A stretch of 28,109 nucleotides of DNA from GCA-2693325 sp036343635 (GTDB lineage: Bacteria; Latescibacterota; UBA2968; UBA8231): NCBI GenBank assembly GCA_036343635.1, contig JAYYVF010000036.1, positions 1-28,109 of the forward strand, written 5' to 3'. A model generated the notes under the pieces. The model was not told the DNA's origin. It worked only from the letters and a program-made list of their open reading frames with translations, and searched no databases. The stretch's first letter is position 1. The number at the start of each line of letters is the position of its first letter. Below, one piece after another: positions 15,084-21,877 of the stretch. A program made the position numbers and the translations under genes.

Positions 15084-17276
15084 CTATTCTTGTGTCAGTG
15101 AATATGGGAGATCCTTTTCGGAATGTCTCCTATCTGGAATCTGGTCCGTCATCTTGAAATGTAATTTTGCTCCGTTAGAGAGATCGTTATGTAAGATGTC
15201 AGCTTTGGTATGAATTTTCTCATTTAATGAAACTTCTTCAATGTAGACATTTTCTGGTCCATTATTCTCAGTAGTAATTTCTATCTTTTTACCATTTTGT
15301 AGATTTATAATTGCGCCTTCAAATAAAGGGCTACTGAGGACGAAGGAGGGATGTCCAGGACAAAAGGGGAACATCCCAAGAGAAGAAAGAACATACCATG
15401 CAGCCATTTCTCCGTTATCTTCGTCACCACAAAATTTTTCAGGACTATAGAGTTCATTTAATACTCGCCTAACCCAGTATTGAGTTAAATGTGGAGCGTT
15501 GGCGTAGGTATATAGGTAAAGAACGTGGTGTACTGGTTGATTGGAGTGAGCATATTGTCCAAAATCCACAGCAGCCATTTCTGTCATTTCGTGAATCTCT
15601 GTTTTGTAGTGACCGACTTCGAAAGAGGGTGGCAATGACATGAGTTGATTTAATTTTTCGATAGTTTTTTGAGGTCCGCCAAACAATTCAATTAATCCTG
15701 CCGCATCATGCGGTACCGCCCAGGTACATTGCCAAGCAGATCCTTCGATATATTCATTTCCCCAGCAAAACTCGTTAAAAGGGATTCCCCACGAACCATC
15801 ACGTAGCCTACCTTGCATAAATCCAGTTTCGGGATTAAAGGTATTTCGATAGTATTTTGCTCTTTCTATATACCGGGAATATTCTATTTTTTTGCCTAGA
15901 GCAAGTGCGACTTGAGCAACACAAAAGTCATTATAAGCAAAATCCTGTGTTCGAGAGGCTGCATGCTCTATTTCATCATGAGGTACCCAGCCTAATTCTT
16001 CAAAAGCTTTAATGCCTCTTCTTCCAAAATTCCCTGCGTCGTCTCCAATTTCATTGGCATTTTTGCTCATTGCCTCGTAGGCTGTTTCAATATCAAATCC
16101 ATCAATTCCACGGGCTATCCCATCAGCGATCACGGCATCAAGATGTGTGCCAATCATACATGCGCGGTAGCCTGGACTTGACCATTTGGGGAACCAGCCG
16201 CCTTCTCGGTAGGCTTGTACCCAACCTTGAAGAATTTCGCATAAGCGTTCAGGATTTAATAAAGCCAGTAAAGGATATACGGTTCGGTGTGTATCCCAAA
16301 ACCCATTGTCTGCGTAGAGGACTCCAGAATGTAGTTTTCCATCATATGGACTGTAATGGTGCGGTCGTCCTTGTTCGTCATATTCGTGAAATGCACGTGG
16401 AAATAGATGCGTGCGGTATAAACATGAGTAAAAAGTCTGTAACTGTTGTTCCGTGCCACCTTTAATCTCTATCTGGTTCAGTACATTTGACCAAGCGTCG
16501 TGTGATTCCAATAATATTTCGTCAAAACGTTTTTCTCCAATCTCTGAGATCAGATTGTATTTTGCTTGTTGAATACTTACAAATGACGTGGCAATGCGAG
16601 CAGTTACCGGTTTCGTTGGGTTAGAGAATTCTACATAGGCACTAGGAGATTCACCTGAATAGTTGTCCTTGCCCGGCCAGATTTCTTCGTTCGAAAAAAT
16701 GCCGGAACTTGTAATGGACGCATCGAATTTCAGGTAGAAATAAAGTGCGAAATTATCGGGAACTCCTCCGCTGTTTGCCCTTGTAAACCCACTAATGCTA
16801 TTTGTCTGAAGATCAATAAGAAATTGTCCAGGTCCATTGAAGAGGTCAACTATGAGCCTTGCCTCCTGATCATTTGGGAAATTCGCGCGGATTAATGAGC
16901 ATCGTTCGGTAGAGGTCAATTCTAAGGTAGTGCCGTATCGAAGTAATTTCGTTTTGAAAAAATGTGGTTTAATTACGGTTTCGTCCATTCGGAAGGAAGA
17001 GGCTCGTTGAAAAGCAGATAAAAGACGTTGGCCACTTTGGGCAAAAATTAAAAAATGGCCGTAATCGCCAATCCATGGACTGGGTTGATGCGTAGCGCGT
17101 ATACCGTGAATTTGATGTGCAGATGGTTTAAAGAAACGATTCCCATCTTCAGTTTGAGGTGCCCAATGCGTCATAGCAAAGGGACGTGCTATCAAGGGTA
17201 GCGTGTTTCCTTCAGAGAAAGTATGAACAGATTCGTTACCTTGAACAGGATTTGCGTAATCCAGAATATTTTTCAT
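15084..17276 (-). CDS. Glycoside hydrolase family 92 (alpha-mannosidase-like), no signal peptide
   Basis: The 730-residue enzyme covers the whole GH92 fold. The N-terminal beta domain starts at once (ANPVQGNESVHTFSEGNTLP, residues 8-27). A catalytic (alpha/alpha)6 domain contains FWDTHRT (326-332), YIEGSAWQCTWAVPHD (509-524), HSNQPVHHVLYLY (577-589) and GDEDNGEMAAWYVLSSLGMFP (617-637). By comparison with the family, Glu511 is the likely general acid and Asp618/Asp620 the likely base positions. Calcium-dependent exo-alpha-mannosidase activity is usual, while the exact linkage is unreadable. An in-frame TAG lies nine codons upstream of the ATG and the fold begins at residue 8, so there is no export signal. 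The enzyme should be cytoplasmic, unlike most characterised members. AGGG lies 6 nt before the ATG. Confidence 0.9.
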   Translation of the reverse strand: MKNILDYANPVQGNESVHTFSEGNTLPLIARPFAMTHWAPQTEDGNRFFKPSAHQIHGIRATHQPSPWIGDYGHFLIFAQSGQRLLSAFQRASSFRMDETVIKPHFFKTKLLRYGTTLELTSTERCSLIRANFPNDQEARLIVDLFNGPGQFLIDLQTNSISGFTRANSGGVPDNFALYFYLKFDASITSSGIFSNEEIWPGKDNYSGESPSAYVEFSNPTKPVTARIATSFVSIQQAKYNLISEIGEKRFDEILLESHDAWSNVLNQIEIKGGTEQQLQTFYSCLYRTHLFPRAFHEYDEQGRPHHYSPYDGKLHSGVLYADNGFWDTHRTVYPLLALLNPERLCEILQGWVQAYREGGWFPKWSSPGYRACMIGTHLDAVIADGIARGIDGFDIETAYEAMSKNANEIGDDAGNFGRRGIKAFEELGWVPHDEIEHAASRTQDFAYNDFCVAQVALALGKKIEYSRYIERAKYYRNTFNPETGFMQGRLRDGSWGIPFNEFCWGNEYIEGSAWQCTWAVPHDAAGLIELFGGPQKTIEKLNQLMSLPPSFEVGHYKTEIHEMTEMAAVDFGQYAHSNQPVHHVLYLYTYANAPHLTQYWVRRVLNELYSPEKFCGDEDNGEMAAWYVLSSLGMFPFCPGHPSFVLSSPLFEGAIINLQNGKKIEITTENNGPENVYIEEVSLNEKIHTKADILHNDLSNGAKLHFKMTDQIPDRRHSEKDLPYSLTQE

Positions 17277-17398
17277 AAAACGCCCTATTGAATTCCTTTG
17301 CTAAGCGTCTCACACCAGTTAAAAAGAAATATTTTACTGATAAGAGTAATCCGACGGTTTATAATTTTCATAGAAAGGTTGCCAGGTTAGAAGTTGAT

Positions 17399-18454
17399 TC
17401 ATCCTTTTTCGGGGGTCAAGCACAATACTTCATTCCAGTCATCCAAAGAGATAGAATCAACATAGCCCGTATGGAACTCTTCTAGGAAAATTTGGTCCCA
17501 GCATGGAACATGATGTTTTATTTCTTGCGGCAATCTTTTGATAATTGAACCATACGCATGCTCAAGCAGGCGATATCCCGAACTTTCGTTTCCAGAAAAT
17601 TGAGGATGTTTGGAAATGATCTTTGACTTGATCATCTCGTTGTCAAGCAGGTCTGAGATGTTGTTGAGAATTTCGAGTCTTTTTCCCCAGGAAGTCTCGT
17701 CTTTAATAGCTGTCTCAATTAACGGTACCATATCCCCGGTTAATTTAGGTAGCTTTTTAAAGAATGGTAAAAGCCATTTATCGTAAGGGAAATATGAACG
17801 ATTTAGTAGAAATCCAAGTTCTATAGCCCATTTTAACGATCGCGAAAAAGCAGTGTGGGCGTATTGATAATTTTTTCGTTGGAGTGCTCGATGAAGGGCA
17901 TAAACGCCCATCCCTGAATAATAGCGAGACCAATGGGCAATACGCCGATACCAGACATTATCCGGATAATAGCCCAACAATGCTTTTCGAATGGATGTAT
18001 ATTTTCCAGAGGGATCGTGCCAGACTTCTCCATTTGTCACATGAATTATATCAACTTCAGGAATATTTAACCACTCTTTATCTGTTTGTGGAGCATGTTC
18101 AATACCTATTGTACGACGTAGGAAATTTTCCATTGCTTCTATAGCAATTCCAATTCCAGCAATGTGACCATCTCGGAGCGAAATACCTTCAAATGTTTCT
18201 GGCATAGCTTGGTTTAAATGTTGGGTTAGAGATTTAGAATATTCTACGAAATGTGTCATGGGTAATAAGGCGTCGACTCGTAGTCCCCAATGGTGGTCGC
18301 GTGATAGCTCGTCGTCCATTTGCAAACATTCTGACCCGTAGCCAAAAAACCCGCACGCAATTGTTTGGCTTATTTTAGGATGGTGTTCTCTCAGAAGAGG
18401 GGATACGATCTGTTCAAAGAAACGGTTACTAGTCGCTATTATGTCATTAGCCAT
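17399..18454 (-). CDS. DUF4037-type nucleotidyltransferase-fold protein
   Basis: The 351-residue cytoplasmic protein has GFFGYGSECL at about 35-44 and DDELSRDHHWGLRV at 47-60, matching the GSE...DDE-S-x-DH-x-WGPR pattern of DUF4037 proteins. That pattern resembles the GS...DxD active site of MNT-type nucleotidyltransferases. The family usually shows DHD where this protein has DHH, so one acidic ligand may be altered or shifted. The remainder is helical, with the paired region RIAHWSRYYSGMGVYALHRALQRKNY typical of the C-terminal part. Biochemical function of the family is unknown to me. The ATG has GAGGAG 8 nt upstream. It precedes the GH92 gene by 122 bp on the same strand, and a functional link is unproven. 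Confidence 0.75.
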   Translation of the reverse strand: MANDIIATSNRFFEQIVSPLLREHHPKISQTIACGFFGYGSECLQMDDELSRDHHWGLRVDALLPMTHFVEYSKSLTQHLNQAMPETFEGISLRDGHIAGIGIAIEAMENFLRRTIGIEHAPQTDKEWLNIPEVDIIHVTNGEVWHDPSGKYTSIRKALLGYYPDNVWYRRIAHWSRYYSGMGVYALHRALQRKNYQYAHTAFSRSLKWAIELGFLLNRSYFPYDKWLLPFFKKLPKLTGDMVPLIETAIKDETSWGKRLEILNNISDLLDNEMIKSKIISKHPQFSGNESSGYRLLEHAYGSIIKRLPQEIKHHVPCWDQIFLEEFHTGYVDSISLDDWNEVLCLTPEKG

Positions 18455-18510
18455 ATTGAATTCTCCTCAGGTTAACTTAATTTGATATAGGTGTATCCTC
18501 AAGGAATGCT

Positions 18511-18535
18511 AATTTTTTTTAAATCAAAAAAAATT
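18511..18535. repeat. AT-only 10-bp inverted repeat in a divergent promoter gap
   Basis: AATTTTTTTT (18511-18520) and AAAAAAAATT (18526-18535) are exact inverted copies around AAATC. They lie between the DUF4037 and MFS genes, which diverge across 133 bp. The A/T tracts may bend DNA or act as UP-like elements. Low sequence complexity makes chance symmetry likely. Confidence 0.3.
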
Positions 18536-18587
18536 CACATAGGACAGATGGTGAAGAGTAAGCATAAAATTTATTGTCTGAAATATC

Positions 18588-19763
18588 ATGTTTGAATCAG
18601 AATCAGACATTCAGCGTAGTAATCTCTGGAGGTTACGCGGAGCCTGTTTTTTTCAAGTATTTGGTTTTGGTATTCTTTGGTCGTTCAGTAGTGTTTGGAT
18701 GAAAGAACATGGAATCGGTGAGACCTTAATCGGTCTTGTTTCTTCGACTCATATTGCTGTTGGTTTATTTTTCGGTCTATTTTGGGGGTTCATATCAGAT
18801 CGGACAGCGCGACCAGATTGTATCGTAGGTGTTGGTAGTATCGGTCTATGTTTAGGCATGGCTTATCTATCTATTTGTCATACCGCAATGGACTTCTTTT
18901 TATGGTCGGTGATCATTGGAATCACACTACCCATGATTTTGACACAAATGCCTTTGCTTGCTGTATCAGCTATTAGGTTTAGTGCTCGCGGGCAAGGTTA
19001 TGCTTCATATAGAGTTTTCGGTTCAATCGGTTATATTCTTGGTACCTTGCTGGCACCAAGAATTGTCGATCATATAGACAAGCTTTTTTTGGTGGCAAGT
19101 GGGTCGATGTTATTATCAACTATACCAATTGCGTTAATGAGTGTCAGTCGGCACGTAGAAAAGAAAGACCGAGGGTCCATTTCCGCGGTCTTAGATAATC
19201 GTTCACTGCTTAATTTTCTATTGGCAGTTTTCTTTTTTTCATTAGCATTACCTGCAATTTTCAATTTTACGTACGTTTTTGCAAATGACCTTGGTGCAGA
19301 TAGTTCGTTTATCGGATTACTAGGTGCGTTTCAGGGATGCGTTGCGTTAATTGCTCTACCTGTTTTAGGGCGTGGCGTTGATCGAATCGGAGCGCGCTGG
19401 ATACTTTTGTTCGCCTTTATGGCAATGCCGAGTCGAGCGTTTTCTCTCGTTTTTGTAGAGAGTCCCGTTTGGTTGCTGGCGCCGATTCTCTTTCATTTTT
19501 TTACTTGGGCAGGCTTTGAAATTGCTGGTGTTTTGTTTGTATCTCGTTTGACTGACCTGCAAAATCGTGGAATGGCACAGGCAATGTTTGTCGGTGTGCA
19601 GGGATTAGGTAATTTAGTCGGTTCACCGTTTTTAGGGTATATTGCCGAACAATATGGATACCCATTTATGTATTGTGCCAGTTCGCTCTTGGCGCTGATA
19701 GGTCTTGTGCTTTTTTTGCGTCAACACTGGCTTTCTCTTACTCATGAAATATCGACTGAATGA
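18588..19763 (+). CDS. Major facilitator superfamily transporter (MFS_1-like)
   Basis: The 391-residue inner-membrane protein has about twelve hydrophobic helices in two halves. The first half has FSSVWMKEHGIGETLIGLV, then the loop 2-3 signature GFISDRTARPD. The second half has FIGLLGAFQGCVALIALPVLGRGVDRIGARWIL, its counterpart loop, and ends around QAMFVGVQGLGNLVGSPFLGYIAEQYGYP. The layout resembles the MFS_1-like/HcaT-NupG branch (proton-linked uptake of small acids or nucleosides), but the substrate is unknown. The ATG has no clear Shine-Dalgarno site. It is followed 39 bp later by a Tat-type aldo/keto reductase, so the two may share a transcript. It is divergent from the DUF4037 gene. Confidence 0.88.
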   Translation: MFESESDIQRSNLWRLRGACFFQVFGFGILWSFSSVWMKEHGIGETLIGLVSSTHIAVGLFFGLFWGFISDRTARPDCIVGVGSIGLCLGMAYLSICHTAMDFFLWSVIIGITLPMILTQMPLLAVSAIRFSARGQGYASYRVFGSIGYILGTLLAPRIVDHIDKLFLVASGSMLLSTIPIALMSVSRHVEKKDRGSISAVLDNRSLLNFLLAVFFFSLALPAIFNFTYVFANDLGADSSFIGLLGAFQGCVALIALPVLGRGVDRIGARWILLFAFMAMPSRAFSLVFVESPVWLLAPILFHFFTWAGFEIAGVLFVSRLTDLQNRGMAQAMFVGVQGLGNLVGSPFLGYIAEQYGYPFMYCASSLLALIGLVLFLRQHWLSLTHEISTE

Positions 19764-19802
19764 AATAATAATTTATTTGGTCGATCTAATTAGGAGCTTT
19801 TA

Positions 19803-20738
19803 ATGAAGCGAAGGAAATTTATTCGACTATCTGCGCAGGCCGGTTTTGCTATAGCAGCAAATAAATTCGCTGGTGCGGTTGGAGGTTCGATGCCTTTACG
19901 TTTGCTGGGTAAGACTGGGGAGCATGTTTCAGCTTTGTGTCTGGGTGGATATCATATCGGACAGAGAAAGTTAGAGGAAACTAAAGCTATTCAAATTATG
20001 CACGCGGCAATCGATGGAGGAATAAATTTTTTCGATAACGCCTGGCAGTATAATGATGGAAGAAGTGAGGAACTCATGGGAAAAGCGTTATCAGGTGCCA
20101 GAAGACACAAAGTATTGTTGATGACAAAGCATCTGGGCCGTGATCCCGTGACGGCATTACAGCAATTGGAAACAAGTTTGTCTCGCCTACAGACAGACTG
20201 TGTTGATTTATGGCAATTCCACGCTATCGGTACTCCGGGCGATGTGAATGCAGTCTACAATAGTGGTGTACTTGAAATTGCGCTGCGTGCACGCGAGCAA
20301 GGTAAGATTCGTTATATAGGTTTCACCGGACATTTGCGTCCAGGCCGCCATGTCGAAATGTTGGCCGGCGATTTTGAATGGGATACGGTTCAGATGCCAA
20401 TTAGTCCGTTTGATTATCATTATGAAAGTTTTCAAAAAAAAGTATTGCCTTTATTGAATTCTAAAAATATCGGATCCATTGCAATGAAGACGTTGGGAGG
20501 TAATGGAGGGGTTTTTCTTCGGGAGGATAAATTTCGTGCGGACGAATTATTGGGTTATGCACAGTCAATGCCGGTTTCTAGTGTTTGTGTCGGTATGGAT
20601 GATATGGGAGTTCTTAAAACCAATATTGAGACGGCTTATAACTTTATTCCATTTCCCGAGGATAAGATGTTGCAACTGCGTAACCGTTGTTTGCCGATGG
20701 CTCAGGGCGGTCAAGAAGAGCATTATAAAAAGGGATGA
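19803..20738 (+). CDS. Aldo/keto reductase with Tat-type N-terminus
   Basis: The protein has 311 residues. The first ~26, MKRRKFIRLSAQAGFAIAAN, carry a twin-arginine-like motif (KRRKFIR) and an alanine-rich hydrophobic stretch with AGA as a possible cleavage site. That suggests folded export with cofactor bound. The AKR barrel starts at LRLLGKTGEHVSALCLGGYHIG. The catalytic tetrad is visible: Asp78 (FFDNA), Tyr83 (WQYNDG), Lys109 (MTKH) and His140 (WQFHA). KTLGGNGG and VSSVCVGMDDM match the NADPH-binding end. The usual reaction is NADPH-dependent reduction of a carbonyl, substrate unknown. Tat-type AKRs occur in several environmental phyla. The ATG follows AGGAG by 6 nt. It is probably co-transcribed with the MFS gene. 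Confidence 0.87.
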   Translation: MKRRKFIRLSAQAGFAIAANKFAGAVGGSMPLRLLGKTGEHVSALCLGGYHIGQRKLEETKAIQIMHAAIDGGINFFDNAWQYNDGRSEELMGKALSGARRHKVLLMTKHLGRDPVTALQQLETSLSRLQTDCVDLWQFHAIGTPGDVNAVYNSGVLEIALRAREQGKIRYIGFTGHLRPGRHVEMLAGDFEWDTVQMPISPFDYHYESFQKKVLPLLNSKNIGSIAMKTLGGNGGVFLREDKFRADELLGYAQSMPVSSVCVGMDDMGVLKTNIETAYNFIPFPEDKMLQLRNRCLPMAQGGQEEHYKKG

Positions 20739-20778
20739 TTGTGTTCTTTATCCGGCAGTCATCTTGAGCAAGTTTGTT

Positions 20779-21627
20779 TTATTTTGTGCTTATTATCAAA
20801 TTTTGTGCAGGTAATTCCCATGTTTCGTTGTATGCATATAATTTGGGACGAGGAGGAGGAAAATCGGATGGTTGATATTGTGAATTTATCAACTCAAATC
20901 GATCACGACCGCGAGGCTGGTCCAACCATTTGCGCTCTTCGGTTGCTGCGTCGACCGACCTTCTTAGAATAAATTCCACTTGATCAAAGCGTGAAAAGGC
21001 AGCATGAGCAACAAAGACACGGTGAATATCTTGACTATCCCATGTGGACAAATCGGGCAATAGTATTGGGCCTGTACATACCTGAAATTCTTTTTCTTTC
21101 ACGTTAATATTCATAACATTTATTGGATATTCTAATTCCACTTCAATTCCTGTTTTCTCATCTTCGTAAATTGTAAGTGCGTTTTGTGCATCTCCATCTA
21201 AAGTTGATTCGATAATACTTCTGACGTCGGAAAGGTATGTGGCCTTAGTGTAATCTCGGATGTCAATCTTGTGGTTTTGGTAACTTTGTGAGAGAGGCTT
21301 TACTCTTGTTTTTTCTGGCTCAGCACTGTGTTGGTTTGCAATAGATGGAATTGAATTTTGGCTGAAAGCCATTCTCCACTCACCGCTGGGTATTTGGAAG
21401 AGGTTGTTTGTAGCTATGGTGTATTCGTTACGGCAGGGCGCACCTAAAAACAATTCAGCTAATTTTTCTCCGGTACTATTTCTCAATTTACATTTGGAAT
21501 CTAAAATAAAACGTACATGATAGGTTTCTCCGAATTTACCAACAAACCCCCCTGCCCATTTATAGTGGGTATCTGGTTGCCAAGGATGTGAATGCCAAGT
21601 AAAAGTGGAACGAGAAAAATTGATCAC
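20779..21627 (-). CDS. Uncharacterised 282-residue protein, divergent from the CehA/McbA-like gene
   Basis: I do not recognise the family. The frame is open for 282 codons. It starts with GTG behind AAGGAG at a spacing of 6, good evidence for a real gene. There is no signal peptide or membrane segment, so it should be cytoplasmic. Residues 1-75 look beta-rich with repeated aromatic residues (STFTWHSHPWQPDTHYKWAG, GEWRMAFSQN). The second half has alternating acidic/hydrophobic strands (KTGIEVELEYPINVM, FQVCTGPILLPDL). Then comes FVAHAAFSRFDQVEFILRRSVD and a C-terminal proline-rich stretch (SDFPPPRPKLYAY). Its stop lies 40 bp from the convergent aldo/keto reductase stop. A role linked to the neighbouring hydrolase/dioxygenase pair is possible from position only. 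Confidence 0.65.
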   Translation of the reverse strand: MINFSRSTFTWHSHPWQPDTHYKWAGGFVGKFGETYHVRFILDSKCKLRNSTGEKLAELFLGAPCRNEYTIATNNLFQIPSGEWRMAFSQNSIPSIANQHSAEPEKTRVKPLSQSYQNHKIDIRDYTKATYLSDVRSIIESTLDGDAQNALTIYEDEKTGIEVELEYPINVMNINVKEKEFQVCTGPILLPDLSTWDSQDIHRVFVAHAAFSRFDQVEFILRRSVDAATEERKWLDQPRGRDRFELINSQYQPSDFPPPRPKLYAYNETWELPAQNLIISTK

Positions 21628-21633
21628 AATTAA

Positions 21634-21639
21634 CTCCTT
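21634..21639 (-). promoter_or_regulatory. Shine-Dalgarno site that fixes the GTG start of the uncharacterised gene
   Basis: On the minus strand AAGGAG stands 6 nt before GTG at 21627-21625, an optimal spacing. Confidence 0.7.
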
Positions 21640-21710
21640 GGTAAATATAGCGCTGCAATTTCATGTAAAAACCTGACTTCTACGATCAATATAGGATGTT
21701 TTTATCAGAA

Positions 21711-21740
21711 GGAGCTAAGCTTTTTTAGCGCCTTTTTTTT
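21711..21740 (+). terminator. Intrinsic terminator-like hairpin in the leader of the CehA/McbA-like gene
   Basis: GGAGCTAA (21711-21718) pairs with TTAGCGCC (21725-21732) around a 6-nt loop with one A-G mismatch, and eight T follow (21733-21740). Orientation is plus strand. No plus-strand gene ends nearby upstream, since the preceding ~850 bp belong to a minus-strand gene. The hairpin lies 137 nt before the hydrolase start. It could be a leader attenuator, the end of a small RNA, or a stop for antisense transcription. The rest of the 250-bp gap (21628-21877) holds nothing else I can identify. Confidence 0.55.
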
Positions 21741-21866
21741 GGGGATATTTAATTAGATGATCAAGAGGCTAATCTTCGCTGGCCAAGAATTTATGGTTGG
21801 ATTTAGATGGTTAGGGTGTTGTAGCGTGAGTTCCCTAGTTTTATATTGCAAAATATATCTTCGAAT

Positions 21867-21872
21867 GGAGGG
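21867..21872 (+). promoter_or_regulatory. Shine-Dalgarno site that fixes the TTG start of the CehA/McbA-like gene
   Basis: GGAGGG lies 5 nt before TTG 21878. The ATG at 21873 is out of frame with the long reading frame, so TTG is the likely start. Confidence 0.65.
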
Positions 21873-21877
21873 ATGGT

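Noticed and set aside
19035..19063. A 9-bp inverted repeat in the MFS gene (ATTCTTGGT / ACCAAGAAT).
   Set aside because: Several such short pairs are expected by chance in a window of this size, and it lies inside coding sequence with no other signal.
20739..20972. A 77-residue plus-strand frame after the aldo/keto reductase.
   Set aside because: It overlaps the uncharacterised minus-strand gene, which has an optimal ribosome site. The frame has no sensible start or domain.
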